Source: Hormoscilla sp. GM7CHS1pb
GTDB lineage: Bacteria > Cyanobacteriota > Cyanobacteriia > Cyanobacteriales > Desertifilaceae
NCBI GenBank assembly: GCA_014323675.1
Contig: JACONN010000003.1
Span: 372,001-436,000, forward strand
DNA length: 64,000 bases
Direction of reading: 5' to 3'
A model generated the notes under the pieces. That model worked only from the letters and a program-made list of their open reading frames with translations, was not told the DNA's origin and made no database searches. Positions 1 through 9,502 of this stretch are shown here, in pieces. The translations under genes and the position numbers were made by a program. How positions within the stretch are numbered: the first letter of the stretch is position 1; each line of letters starts with the position of its first letter.

Positions 1-148
1 TTTTCCCTCCTATATAGGCGATCGTTATTGTAGTTTAGAGTCAGGCCGGACCGCACCCTGGGGTGACAAAAAGTTGGCGGGCCCCACGCTCAAGGATTTG
101 AGGGGCGAATTACCCGATCTTACGCGATCGCTCGCAGGAAGCAGTGGC

Positions 149-228
149 CAGTGCCCACCAGATGCTACAGGTAGTATAATCTAGTATACCGTAGGGTGGG
201 CACTGCCCACCAGATGCTACAGGTAGCG
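149..228. repeat. Dispersed repeat, GTAGGGTGGGCA family
   Basis: Two close copies of a short repeat with the core GGGCACTGCCCACC followed by AGATGCTACAGGTAG. The core is partly self-complementary (GTGGGCA / TGCCCAC). A diverged copy lies near 6860-6895 and related arms occur near 17478-17545. Apart from these copies the first 384 bases show nothing I can support as a gene; the weak open frame there runs into the toxin remnant that follows. Confidence 0.6.
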
Positions 229-384
229 ATGGGTTACGCTTAGGCTAAGGCAGCTTACATAGCTGTACACCTAAAAGCTAGTAATTTCGGTGAAAATTAC
301 GCCACTCTTTACGAGTAGTCACTCTTGTGGTATACTAATTGAAGGTTGCGCCAAAATCGCGATCGCCAACAGTCAAATTAGAGG

Positions 385-852
385 ATGTGGTGCTTGCGGA
401 TCGCCCCTCGACGATCTTGCGATCTCGATGTTGGGGAGATTGATACTTTCTTTGTTCTTGGCGATTTTGTTGATAAGACGGCTATTCTCGTTCATAATAC
501 TTTGTCAGACAGTGATTGGGATTGGGGACCAGACTTAGTTGCAGCAATTATAGAGCACATTATGGCAAAAACTCCTGAAGAAATTGCCGAACGTTTACGT
601 CATTTGGGAGTACGTGATGAATTCGAGCTAAGAGTTATGCTTGATGAGATTTATGGTAGCGATCGTACCGAGTTATGGGGACGTCCGGGTGGTGCAGAAG
701 CTTTAGTAGATTTTGAAAGGGGAATTGTTCTCATCAGCCCTCCTCTAGGTCCTGACATGGAATGGGAGTATCCACCTACTGCTATAGCGCCTACTGAACC
801 CTTGCTCGATTATCTTACCAAGGACGGCTTTACCAAATATACCAATTTTTAA
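385..852 (+). pseudogene. C-terminal remnant of a HINT-domain polymorphic toxin
   Basis: The translated end of this frame reads VGEIDTFFVLGDFV, then TAILVHN, the usual closing strands of the HINT autoprocessing domain in bacterial polymorphic toxins, where the VHN triad marks the cleavage site. About 105 residues follow, which is the normal size of a variable toxin tip; I do not recognise the tip family. The large upstream delivery region and most of HINT are missing, and a different frame (290-538) looks like the interrupted upstream part, so this is a remnant. The next gene starts 2 bases after its stop, as expected for a toxin-immunity pair. The HINT call is fairly firm; the toxin activity is unknown. 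Confidence 0.6.
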
Positions 853-854
853 CT

Positions 855-1871
855 ATGAAAATTATCAATTATAGCAGAAATAATGCTCAAATCCAGTTTG
901 CGATTCCGGAATTATTCTTGTTAAAGTATTCTTTAATTGAAGGATACGAACAAATCCGAGACTCAGCTTTTGATGAGCAAAGAATTCGAGGAATATCCAA
1001 AAGTGAAACTCTCAAATTAGGGAGAAATATTGGCGGTATTATTGAGCAATTTAAGCTGGATAAATTTCCGCCGTATGATAGTCAATTTTTTCAGTTAATT
1101 CAGTGGAAATCAGATGGGGTTATTCTTCAGGTACCGCAGAAAATTTTACTCGGTATATGTACGTTTCTAAATGAAATTTCTGGAGGACAGACCGCTCGAA
1201 GTTTTCAGTCAAAACTAGGATTAGAACGAAAGCAGATTGCTTCTTTTATTCATGGAATACGTTTGCTTCTGAACGAAATGGCTTCAGGTAGTCTGGAGAT
1301 GGTTATATTCGAGAAGTCAATGACGCTATTTCAGGAATTAAAATTAAGCCGTAATAATTTGGAATCTAATGTGTCCGATCGGATTACCCGTGAGTGCCAA
1401 CTTAAATTAAAGGAACACCTGATTGTCTTTTGGTTAGTTAGTCTGAGAGACAGAAGAATATCTGTTGGCAGTCAAGTAGCTGTGGGTCAACTGTCTGGGA
1501 GTGAGTTTCTGGGAAAATCCGATCAGTTGGCATTAAGTTATAGCAAGATTATCAGAATAGTACCGTATCTTGAAATCCCTCTAGAATCAGCCTTCGATAT
1601 TGCAGAAATGGAAAAGTATATGTTGATTGTCGGTCATCAGAAGAGACCTATGTTCAAAATTAAAGTTCCGGACAACAGTCTCTCAATCGAAGGGGAAAAA
1701 CTATTAAAGATTCGGTTTTGGTTGTATTTTACATCTCCGGGAAATGAGGGCGATCGGGCATTGATAGAAATTGAAGATTTTGCCACAGCCACCGATATTT
1801 ATGCCTTTACTTCATCAATTCGAGAATTTTTGTCTGAACTTCCAAGAAAAGACTTAAATAGTAGTGAGTAG
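855..1871 (+). CDS. Hypothetical protein, possible immunity partner
   Basis: An open frame of 338 residues starting 2 bases after the toxin-like remnant, so the two were probably co-transcribed. No signal peptide, membrane segment or catalytic motif is visible. The composition is that of a soluble protein with a helical middle (about residues 60-190) and a more beta-like end. Polymorphic toxin operons often place the immunity gene immediately after the toxin, and position is the only basis for the immunity suggestion. At 338 residues it is longer than most single-domain immunity proteins, so it could be fused to a second domain or be unrelated. Confidence 0.55.
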   Translation: MKIINYSRNNAQIQFAIPELFLLKYSLIEGYEQIRDSAFDEQRIRGISKSETLKLGRNIGGIIEQFKLDKFPPYDSQFFQLIQWKSDGVILQVPQKILLGICTFLNEISGGQTARSFQSKLGLERKQIASFIHGIRLLLNEMASGSLEMVIFEKSMTLFQELKLSRNNLESNVSDRITRECQLKLKEHLIVFWLVSLRDRRISVGSQVAVGQLSGSEFLGKSDQLALSYSKIIRIVPYLEIPLESAFDIAEMEKYMLIVGHQKRPMFKIKVPDNSLSIEGEKLLKIRFWLYFTSPGNEGDRALIEIEDFATATDIYAFTSSIREFLSELPRKDLNSSE

Positions 1872-2089
1872 AGGCAATATTTCTCCGTTAAGGACTCCGG
1901 CTGGGAAATTTGTACCCCCCCGCCCGCAGGGCGTAAAATCGCAATGACAAATGTACCTGCCGCCATGCAAAACCTTGAAGTATTGACCTCGTAGTGAGGG
2001 AGCATGTCAATCAATCTAATCATAGCATCTCACTTTTGCTTCCCTGTCTGCTCTCCTCTACGGGATGCGCTGGGTAGTGCGATACGATA

Positions 2090-2166
2090 GCACTCAAGTG
2101 CTTACTACGAACGGAAGCACTAAAGTGCTTACTACGAACGGAAGCACTCAAGTGCTTACTACGAAC
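2090..2166. repeat. Palindromic repeat array, AGTGCTTACTACGAACGG type
   Basis: Three tandem copies of a 25-27 base unit made of a small palindrome (AGCACT / AGTGCTT around CAA or AAA) followed by the constant tail ACTACGAACGG. The third copy is cut by the insertion sequence that follows: its tail GAACGG resumes after the element at 4035. Related arrays with altered palindrome arms occur at 28653, 34445, 35574 and 48988. Confidence 0.85.
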
Positions 2167-4034
2167 GGATTCTGTTGGCGAATTAACTGGGGGGGTCATA
2201 CCCCCCCCAGTTAATCCAGCATCAGTTAGGTCAGTTAGGTTTTGGCAGCATGCAATAGAGCCGCAAATGGAGTTAGGCGACGACTGACCACAGGGCGCCC
2301 GGCCCACCAATCTCGCAAACGGCTTAAATTAATGGCGATCGCCACTGCTATATGCTGCAAATTCGTTTTGGCTAAACCTTTATAACGACTTCGACGCAAA
2401 TCAAACGCTCGAATGCCTTGTGAGATAGTGGCTTCACAACCAGCTCTTTTAGCGTAGTTATGTTTAAACTCATCGGTAGTTTGACGCTGTCGGGCCGCTT
2501 GTAAAGCCTGATGTTGCTCGGGCGGTCGGAGTTTCAGCAATCGGGGTGATTTAAGAGAGTGGGTACAAAGCTCTCTGGCTGGACAATCAACACAATCTGC
2601 TCTTGCAAAATGAACTTCAATTACTCGATTCTGGTAGCAATCAGTTCGGTTTCGCCAACTGCGACTCACGTTCCCTTGAGGACATGTCACTTGATGTCGC
2701 TCCCAGTCTATAGCAAAACAAGATATATCAAATCCAGTTTGATTTCGCGCTTGCCATGAAGTGTCCGGTAGCACTTTACCTACAAGTTCGACTTGATAGT
2801 CCGCTTGCGAAGTCACCAAATGCTCGGCATCAACATAAGCGCTATCCAATAAATGCTCCTTTGGGAGTAACTGCTTGGCCGCCAACTTTTCGTGAATGAC
2901 TTGAGTCATGTCTCCATCCACCGTGGGAGCCGGAGTTGTTTCCACGTTCGTGATTATATGAGGACTATTTTCATCACAAGTTTCGGTGAGATGAACTTTA
3001 TAGCCAGTCCAGTTCGTATCCCGTTTTGTGGCGTTTCTCGCCTCCGGGTCGTAGGGGGATTCTATGAGTTGTTTATTGGGTGCCATTCCCGTAGTTTTTC
3101 GGTCTCGCCATAGGAGTTTTCCTTTGACAAAAACGTACTGTTGCACCCAGACAGAGCGCAGAATTTTTACAGTTTTTAGTTCCCGTAATTGAGGTAAATT
3201 GGTCGCTTCATCAACCGCCTGGAGAATGTGATGCCCATCTGTTCCAATAGTCAAAGCCAGTTGGGAGCGTTCTGTTTTATCTTTCGGTAAACGATACTCA
3301 TCCAATCTGGAGCCATAACGGTCAAACCAATCTGTTCCTATTTGAGTAAGCAGCCATGTCGGAGCGTGGGTTGCGAGTTCATTTAACGCCTGGCGCAAGG
3401 TTTCTCCGACTAACTCTAAGCGATTAAGGTGTCGAATGGCTGCCAAAACGTGAGTAGAATCAGTCCGCGCTTGTCCTCTTGCTTTTACCAGCTTTTGGGA
3501 GCTTAATATTAAGAGCATTTTTTCCAGCAGGAGATTTTCTTTTTCTTTGGCAATTAGTCGCTCCCGAAATTCCTTCAATATTGTATGGTCAAAGCCAGAG
3601 TCAGTTATTTCTAACCCTAAAGCATACTTCCAATCAATGCGGGAACGAACTGCATCGGCTGCTTGTCTATCTGTTAACCCTTCGGCAAATTGCATGACTG
3701 TGACTAGGGCTAACTTTGCTGGAGACATGGCTGATTGTCCACATCTGGGATAAAGAGACTCAAAGTCGTTGTCTGTGTATAGCTGTCCTAATTGTTCATA
3801 CATTTTTATGTATATGTTCCCTTTGGGAAACGATGCTTTAGCCACCGCGACTGTTTCTGGGGGCACAATCCATTGCTGTGAGGGATGAAGGGTCATAAGT
3901 AATTATACGGTTATGCGGTATACAGCTCACTGGGCGTGGTCTTGAGTCGTGAGTTTTTCTATCCATTGTAACTCTTCTGAGCTCGTAGGAGCAGCATGGG
4001 GGGTAAGACCCCCAGTTAATTCGCCAACAGAATC
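2167..4034. mobile_element. IS1182-type insertion sequence, complete
   Basis: The element has perfect 27-base terminal inverted repeats beginning GGATTCTGTTGGCG (2167-2193 and 4008-4034), each continuing into a C/G-rich hairpin. It is bounded by a 4-base duplication GAAC (2163-2166 and 4035-4038). Removing the element restores one uninterrupted copy of the ACTACGAACGG repeat. It carries one intact transposase gene on the minus strand. Intact ends, target duplication and open frame suggest recent insertion and possible activity. Confidence 0.9.
2235..3896 (-). CDS. IS1182-family transposase
   Basis: A DDE transposase of 553 residues. The N-terminal part has the family's typical helical segment (FADGLTDRQAA-like: FAEGLTDRQAADAVRSR around residue 70). 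Aspartate motifs follow in the middle (ARTDSTHVLAAIR near 143; DGDMTQVIHEKL and LLDSAYVD near 325-355). Then come a cysteine-rich stretch (CVDCPARELC, near 440) and an EATISQGIRAFDLRRSRYKG motif that carries the catalytic glutamate. Length and architecture match complete IS1182-type transposases, and the gene fills the element between its inverted repeats. The open frame is intact, so the element may be autonomous. Confidence 0.92.
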   Translation of the reverse strand: MTLHPSQQWIVPPETVAVAKASFPKGNIYIKMYEQLGQLYTDNDFESLYPRCGQSAMSPAKLALVTVMQFAEGLTDRQAADAVRSRIDWKYALGLEITDSGFDHTILKEFRERLIAKEKENLLLEKMLLILSSQKLVKARGQARTDSTHVLAAIRHLNRLELVGETLRQALNELATHAPTWLLTQIGTDWFDRYGSRLDEYRLPKDKTERSQLALTIGTDGHHILQAVDEATNLPQLRELKTVKILRSVWVQQYVFVKGKLLWRDRKTTGMAPNKQLIESPYDPEARNATKRDTNWTGYKVHLTETCDENSPHIITNVETTPAPTVDGDMTQVIHEKLAAKQLLPKEHLLDSAYVDAEHLVTSQADYQVELVGKVLPDTSWQARNQTGFDISCFAIDWERHQVTCPQGNVSRSWRNRTDCYQNRVIEVHFARADCVDCPARELCTHSLKSPRLLKLRPPEQHQALQAARQRQTTDEFKHNYAKRAGCEATISQGIRAFDLRRSRYKGLAKTNLQHIAVAIAINLSRLRDWWAGRPVVSRRLTPFAALLHAAKT

Positions 4035-4058
4035 CGAACGGTGAGGGCTCGGGGAGAC

Positions 4059-5585
4059 CTACGCGCCTACAGCTTCTTTAGCGGCGTACATGACTTCAAT
4101 GGTGATTTCATCTAGGCCCCGATCGCGTGCGAATTTCTCGGTATTCCGCTTGACCTTACCGCGAACAAAACCTGGTACTTTATTCAGTTCTGCCCGGGCA
4201 TCTTTAGTCCAGTTTAGGTCAGAATCAGCAGAAATGCCTTTGTGAATTACTTCCTTGGTGTCGTGACCGCCAAAGATTTCTAACAGATGGTCTTCCATGC
4301 CCAAGGTGAAGGAATTGTACACCAAATCTGCAACTTGGTTCGTGCCTTCATAACCCAGAAAGGGTTTGTAACCGATCGGGAAATTCTGGATGTGAATGGG
4401 GGCGGCTATTACGCCGCAGGGAATGTTCAAGCGTTTGCCGACGTGCCGTTCCATTTGGGTTCCGAAAATGGCCGAGGGCTCGACCCGGGCGATCGCATCC
4501 CCGATTTCTCCATTATCATCGCTAATCAGCACCTCATCACAATATTCGCTCACCTGTTCTCGGAACCAATCAGCATCGTACTTGCAGTAAGTTCCGGCCC
4601 AAACCACATGTATTCCCATTTCCCGCGCCATAATTTTGGTCATGGCAGCAGCGTGAGTATTGTCACCGAACACTACCACCTTTTTACCTGTCAAGTTCTG
4701 ACAGTCAATGGAACGGGAGAACCAGGCTGCTTGGGAAACGAACCGAGTCTGATTGTCGATATACTCTTCATAATCCACATTAGCACCTTGGGCATTGATT
4801 ACCCGTTGAATCTTGCGGAGGAAACGGGCCGTTTCTACCACACCCATCGGCGCGATATCCACATAGGGCATGCCCAACTCTTGTTCCAGATAACGAGCTG
4901 TCATCAGGCCAATTTCCCGATAAGGCGCTAGGTTAAACCAAGCGCGAGGCAGGTTCTTCAGGTTGTGAACTGAGGCCCCTTCGGGAATCACCTCGTTCAC
5001 TTCAATGCCCAAGTCGGCCATCAGGCGTTTCAGTTCGATGCAGTCATGCTGATTGTGAAAACCTAGGGTAGAAATGCCGATGATGTTAACGGAGGGTTTT
5101 TCCGTTTTGCCTGCTGGCAGTTCCCCTTTCTTTTTCGCCTTCTGGATGTAGAACTTGACTATTTGATCTAGGGTGCTGTCTGCTGCTTGCAGTTCGTTCA
5201 CCCGATAGTGGTTCACGTCCGCTAGCATGACATCACCCTGGGCATCCATCTGGGCCCGTGAGACAAAATTTTCCAGGTCTTCTTGCAGGATGCTGGAGGT
5301 GCAGGTGGGGGTAAGCACGATCAGATCCGGGTTCTCCTCTCGATCCTTGCGGACGATGTTGTCTACCACCTTTTCTTGAGAACCTCGGGCCAGAACGTTG
5401 CGGTCCACGATGCTAGCAGTCACTGGCGTGTAGTCTCGCTCCCGCTCTAGCATGGAACGCATGACGTTGAAGTAGTCATCCCCGAGGGGGGCGTGCATGA
5501 TCGCGTGGACGTTCTGGAAGGAACTGGCTATGCGGAGGGTGCCAATGTGGGCCGGACCTGCATACATCCAGTAAGCCAATTTCAT
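4059..5585 (-). CDS. chlB: Light-independent protochlorophyllide reductase subunit B
   Basis: A 508-residue ChlB, the normal length. With ChlN it forms the NB component of dark-operative protochlorophyllide oxidoreductase, which receives electrons from the ChlL iron-sulfur ATPase and reduces ring D of protochlorophyllide without light. The start [20 protein letters not shown] is characteristic. Asp36 on the APLGDDYF motif and Cys95 in [10 protein letters not shown] are the family's cluster-ligand region, and the C-terminal extension ending [17 protein letters not shown] is present. chlL and chlN are not in the window, which is common in cyanobacteria. The frame is intact, unlike many neighbours, and its 3' end sits only 24 bases from the IS1182-type element. 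Confidence 0.97.
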   Translation of the reverse strand: MKLAYWMYAGPAHIGTLRIASSFQNVHAIMHAPLGDDYFNVMRSMLERERDYTPVTASIVDRNVLARGSQEKVVDNIVRKDREENPDLIVLTPTCTSSILQEDLENFVSRAQMDAQGDVMLADVNHYRVNELQAADSTLDQIVKFYIQKAKKKGELPAGKTEKPSVNIIGISTLGFHNQHDCIELKRLMADLGIEVNEVIPEGASVHNLKNLPRAWFNLAPYREIGLMTARYLEQELGMPYVDIAPMGVVETARFLRKIQRVINAQGANVDYEEYIDNQTRFVSQAAWFSRSIDCQNLTGKKVVVFGDNTHAAAMTKIMAREMGIHVVWAGTYCKYDADWFREQVSEYCDEVLISDDNGEIGDAIARVEPSAIFGTQMERHVGKRLNIPCGVIAAPIHIQNFPIGYKPFLGYEGTNQVADLVYNSFTLGMEDHLLEIFGGHDTKEVIHKGISADSDLNWTKDARAELNKVPGFVRGKVKRNTEKFARDRGLDEITIEVMYAAKEAVGA

Positions 5586-5737
5586 ATATTCTTCTCCGTT
5601 GTGCTTTCGCGACGATCGTTTCTGATTTTCTCAAAGATACAGCCGATCTGAGTAGTGACTCTCCTACATTTCGGGGGTGGGGCTATCGCCCATTCTGTCC
5701 CTGAAATATGCTTGCTGATTGGCTTTCGCCATCTTAT

Positions 5738-5761
5738 GTAAACAACAGTGAAGTTGTTTAC
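5738..5761. promoter_or_regulatory. Palindrome upstream of chlB
   Basis: A perfect 9-base inverted repeat GTAAACAAC with a 6-base spacer and GTTGTTTAC, lying about 155 bases upstream of the chlB start in the gap to the divergent-in-time hydrolase gene. It has the size and spacing of an operator or a small hairpin; no T-run follows. Regulation of chlB by it is inference. Confidence 0.35.
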
Positions 5762-5837
5762 ATGCAACTATTCTTAACTTCTCGCTACATTTCTTTATCA
5801 ATGCGAGAATCACCGGCGATCGCCAGAAGCAGTCAAA

Positions 5838-6806
5838 TTACTTGCGTTCCACCGATGCAATCAGAGGATTAGCAGGATCTAGCAGTTGGTTAAGGGCCCT
5901 CAAGGCAGTGGGCTGCTGGCGCACGTGAGCATCAATAAATAGACCAATGGTTTCGGCCATCAGATCGCGGATTTTATCTTCTGACCGTTGTAGGGGTAAA
6001 TCGGAAATCCAAACTTGGGTAAGATCAAAAGGATGAGAAATGCTAAAGTGCTGGGCACCTTCTAGTATCAGTAGATAACTGTCTTCTCTGCCGCCGGAAA
6101 TTGCCTGTTGGAATGTGTACTCTAGAAGAATTAAGGGGTCTGAGCCCAACCCATATTTTTTAGCCATGCGAGCCATTATCACATCATAGGTGCCACCCAT
6201 CAACAGCAAGGGCAGCTTGTCAGGTAGGGGCAAGATTTTACCAGGTTCATGTCCCAGGGATACTGGCGCTGCCGCACTCGTCCCATAGGCAAAAGCGCCT
6301 GCTACTTGAGGAAAAAAGCGCGGGTCTGCGTTTTCCATCGCCATGCGACCCCCCGCCGAATGTCCCCCCAAAATAATCCGTTCCAAGTCCAGCATACCCG
6401 CCAGAGGTTCAGTTGACTGCAAGCGTTCTAATTCTTGTAGCAGGGTGGGTAACGTGGAACTACTCGGTCCCGTGCCGTAGCGGTCCGGTTTCCACAGGGC
6501 CGAGTTAATACCCGGAGTGAGGGTAATTTTACCGGGTGAATATTCCTCAATCCAGGAAAATGTCACCACCACCAGTCCCCGTTCTACTAGCTTCATTGCT
6601 AACCATTGGTACGTTTCCGGGCCACATTTCCAGCCATTAAAAAAAATTACCACGCTGTAGGGAGCCTGTTGGGGGTCAGCAGGCGGGATATCCTGATTAT
6701 TATAGGTTTCCCCCTTTGTGGGATAGAAAACTTTTATGTGCATGGTGTCGTAGGGCGGTTTGGCGCTCTCGACTTTTGCTGCTCGGAAAAATGCTCTAAC
6801 CTTCAT
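5838..6806 (-). CDS. Alpha/beta hydrolase, chlorophyllase/dienelactone-hydrolase-like
   Basis: A 322-residue protein with the alpha/beta hydrolase layout. It has an oxyanion-hole strand (VVIFFNGW near residue 53), the nucleophile elbow GGHSAGG (serine near 170), a likely acid residue after LPLLLMGGTYD, and a late histidine in EGAQHFSISHPF. No signal peptide is evident, so it is probably cytoplasmic. The substrate is unknown; the resemblance is to chlorophyllase-like and dienelactone-hydrolase-like enzymes. The homopolymer C6 at 6364-6369 codes for the start of GGHSAGG. A second, broken copy lies at 7786-8520 with near-identical DNA, showing a recent segmental duplication. Confidence 0.8.
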   Translation of the reverse strand: MKVRAFFRAAKVESAKPPYDTMHIKVFYPTKGETYNNQDIPPADPQQAPYSVVIFFNGWKCGPETYQWLAMKLVERGLVVVTFSWIEEYSPGKITLTPGINSALWKPDRYGTGPSSSTLPTLLQELERLQSTEPLAGMLDLERIILGGHSAGGRMAMENADPRFFPQVAGAFAYGTSAAAPVSLGHEPGKILPLPDKLPLLLMGGTYDVIMARMAKKYGLGSDPLILLEYTFQQAISGGREDSYLLILEGAQHFSISHPFDLTQVWISDLPLQRSEDKIRDLMAETIGLFIDAHVRQQPTALRALNQLLDPANPLIASVERK

Positions 6807-6860
6807 GTTACTAGGGAGTTTCCTTAAGGGGAGAATGAATGAGGGAAATGGGCGCTCTTT

Positions 6861-7017
6861 GTAGGGTGGTCATTGCCCACCAGACCCTACCGGTAGTTGA
6901 GAACAGTTTGATTTCCGTAAGTGATTTTGCCAAGAAAATCGTGATGGCATTATCTTAATATAAAGCCGATCGGGGGGCACTGATGACGATCGCCGATCTC
7001 GCCGTCACCCCGATCGG
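6861..7017. repeat. Intergenic repeats between hydrolase and DUF29 gene
   Basis: This gap of 321 bases has no gene. It holds one diverged copy of the GTAGGGTGG-CATTGCCCACC repeat (about 6860-6895) and an inverted repeat with arms CCGATCGGGG (6966-6975) and CCCCGATCGG (7008-7017). Confidence 0.5.
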
Positions 7018-7127
7018 TAGGGGTCACAGGTGTACCAAGGCCCTAAGTTACCACCGGTCCCTGCATCTGGGGCGATCGCCTACAAAGAGAATATCTTGGC
7101 CGATAATAGAAAAAACAGGAGGTAGCA

Positions 7128-7574
7128 ATGCCAATGAAACAAGATTGGAACTGGTTAGCCATCAACTCTCATTATCAAACTGCCACTGCTGTGCAACAAC
7201 TTTTGCAATCGGGAAATTCAATGGAAGCTAGGGAATGTTTAGATGCTTTAATTGAAGCTATGGGCAGATCGGAAAAACGCGCAGTCAAAAGCCAGCTTAT
7301 CCGGCTGATGATCCATATCGTCAAGTGGAAATCTCAACCAGAACATCGGAGTTCGAGCTGGAGTATTAGCATTCGCTCTGCTCGAAATGAGATTGAAGAT
7401 ATTCAAGAGGAAATGCCAAGTCTGAATAGAGATTACCTTGAATCTATCTGGGAAAAATGCTTCCAAAGGGCGGTCAAAGATGCCGAAGATGAAATGGGTA
7501 TAAAAAGTAAATTAACCTCCCTTAACTGGGAGGAAGTGTTTGAGGACGAGTACAGTTTAATCAAAAATGGGTAG
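7128..7574 (+). CDS. DUF29 family protein
   Basis: A 148-residue DUF29 protein, a helical family abundant in cyanobacteria and of unknown biochemical role. The family signature is the N-terminal DWNWLAINSHYQTATA segment, a central RLMIHIVKWKSQPE helix and the later SWSISIRSARNEI segment. The start is supported by AGGAGG five bases before the ATG. A truncated second copy lies at 15567-15716 in the opposite orientation. DUF29 genes are often found near toxin-antitoxin loci and mobile DNA, which fits here. Confidence 0.85.
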   Translation: MPMKQDWNWLAINSHYQTATAVQQLLQSGNSMEARECLDALIEAMGRSEKRAVKSQLIRLMIHIVKWKSQPEHRSSSWSISIRSARNEIEDIQEEMPSLNRDYLESIWEKCFQRAVKDAEDEMGIKSKLTSLNWEEVFEDEYSLIKNG

Positions 7575-7579
7575 TGGGC

Positions 7580-7690
7580 CATAAGCAATTCAAAATTCTC
7601 TCATTCAAAATTCAAAATTGGGAAATCATTTGAGAACAAGAATCGAGCGCATATCTGCCTATGCAATTTAAATGCACGACAGCTTAAGTA
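7580..7690 (+). repeat. Dispersed 110-base repeat, copy A
   Basis: This segment contains the GCAATTCAAAATTC runs, then TTTGAGAACAAGAATC, then GCCTATGCAATTTAAATGC and ACGACAGCTTAA. The same order of blocks with changes recurs at 35465-35573 downstream of another small gene. No coding potential is evident. Confidence 0.65.
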
Positions 7691-7785
7691 GTGATTTTTA
7701 GCCCCTGGAACCCAGACCGTAATTAAATCACTGCATCTTGACGACTACCTACCAGGCAATTCCGGATATATATTACGCCGTCAAA

Positions 7786-8520
7786 TTACTTGCGTTCCAC
7801 CGATGCAATCAGAGGATTAGCAGGATCGAGCAGTTCGTTAAGGGCCCTCAAGGCAGTGGGCTGCTGGCGCACGTGAGCATCAATAAATAGACCAATGGCT
7901 TCGGCCATCAGATCGCGGATTTTATCTTCTGACTGAGTTCGGCGTAAATCGGAAATCCCAACTTGGGTAAGGTCAAAAGGATGAGAAATGGTAGAGTGCT
8001 GGGCCCCTTTTAATATCAGTAGATAACTGTCTTCTCTGCCGCCGGAAATTGCCTGACCGAATGTGTACTCTAGAAGAATTAAGGGGTCGAAGCCCAACCC
8101 ATATTTTTTAGCCATGCGAGCCATGATCACATCAGAGGTGCCACCCATCAACAGCAAGGGCAGCTTGTCAGGTAGGGGCAAGATTTTACCAGGTTCATGT
8201 CCCAGACTTGCTGCCACTGCCGCACTCGTCCCATAGGCAAAAGCGCCTGCTACTTGAGGAAAAAAGCGCGGGTCTGCGTTTTCCATCGCCATGCTACCCC
8301 CCGCCGAATGTCCCCCAAAATCACTCGTTGCAAGTCCAGCATACCCGCCAGAGGTTCAGTTGACTGCAAGCGTTCTAATTCTTGTAGCAGGGTGGGTAAA
8401 GTGGAACTACTCGGTCCCGTGCCGTAGTTGTCCGGTTCCCAAAGGGCCCAGTTAATGCCCGGAGTGAGGGTAATTTTACCGGGTGAATATTCCTCTATCC
8501 AGGAAAATGTCACGACCACT
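7786..8520 (-). pseudogene. Broken second copy of the alpha/beta hydrolase
   Basis: This segment is a near-identical copy of the hydrolase gene at 5838-6585 but lacks about the first 80 residues. Homology begins at VVVTFSWIEEYSPGK, where it is joined in frame to a flavin monooxygenase. Inside the GGHSAGG nucleophile motif the copy has five C at 8314-8318 where the first copy has six. That shifts the frame and splits it into an upstream part (read on from the monooxygenase) and a downstream open frame of 168 residues ending IASVERK. Few substitutions separate the copies, so the duplication is young. It is not a functional hydrolase as written. Confidence 0.85.
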
Positions 8521-9395
8521 TGGGTAGAAATCGGTCGCTTCATAAAATTTTCTGCTTCGGCATCCGATAAGAGAAGGTTGACTTCCCGAAGGTATTGCCG
8601 AAAGAACTCTTTCACCTGAGCTACGGATGCAAAATTCAGCATATCTTGTCTGGTTCTGGGAACAAAGACAACACCAATATACCCACCGCTTATTTGGGGA
8701 CTGGCTGTAAAATTAATTCCTTCGGAGGCTCGCCAAACATGGAAAGCTTTCATTTTTATATCGCCCCCGGTTTCGGAGTTTTTACTCGGGAAAAATATAG
8801 TTTTATAGCAACGGCCCAAGGTAGTTTGCTCGAAGTCGAAAAATGGAGTTTTTAGGAATTGGCTCCTGACGCTCGAACGGGCTCCATCGGCTCCTACTAG
8901 GCGATCGTAGGTAACCAGTAATGGTTCGAGTTCGGCTTTTGCCTCTGGGGAAACTGACTCGAACAGGATGGTTTGGCGATCGAAATCTACCCCAATACAT
9001 TTGCAGTTGAAATGCAGTTTTAAGCGATCGCCACCTTCTGCCATTGCCACCAAGGAGGATAACAGGGTCGTAACTAGGCTAATGCGGTTTGTATGAAATA
9101 TCGGTTGTTTTCTGGGAACCAACTGAGTTTTGCCATCAACTGTGTGGAAAGCAGTCATACAGTTTTCCACGCATCCTGCTTTCACAGCATCTTCGAGTCC
9201 GTCGATCGGGCGTAAGGCCCGGAAGCCCCGTTCGTTCAAACTGTAAGGAATGGTTCGAGAATTCGATAATGCCACCTCTGTTGGATCCCCCAGGCGTTCG
9301 TATATTTCCACCTGGTAGCGATCGCCTTTACGTAGAAGATAGTGGGCTAATAGCAACCCACTGGGCCCCGCTCCGACGATGACAACTTTTTCCAT
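8250..9395 (-). pseudogene. FAD monooxygenase (kynurenine 3-monooxygenase-like) fused to hydrolase fragment
   Basis: The start MEKVVIVGAGPSGLLLAHYL is a Rossmann FAD-binding site, preceded by AAGGAG at good spacing; I prefer this start to one 22 codons upstream. The second FAD motif DRLVGADGARSSVR (near residue 190) is present. About 290 residues resemble kynurenine 3-monooxygenase-like class A flavoproteins. The third FAD motif (GDAAH...P) and the C-terminal helix are missing because the gene joins the hydrolase copy at PISTQ/VVVTFSWI near 8520. The fused frame then shifts near 8316 and ends at 8250. This is a recombination product rather than a natural fusion enzyme. Confidence 0.8.
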
Positions 9396-9502
9396 CTTGA
9401 CTCCTTGCTTGAGGTTATTTTTACTTGAGCATGAATAGCAATATTTGGCAATCATTCTCATGTCTAATTAGTTTACCAGACATGAGAGCGATTACCGAAC
9501 CC

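Noticed and set aside
4287..4931. 214-residue open frame on the plus strand
   Set aside because: It is antisense to chlB, has no family resemblance and follows the codon shadow of a GC-rich gene.
8250..9461. A natural flavin monooxygenase-hydrolase fusion enzyme
   Set aside because: The hydrolase part is a recent near-identical copy of the neighbouring gene, lacks its N-terminus and is frameshifted, so the fusion is a recombination accident.
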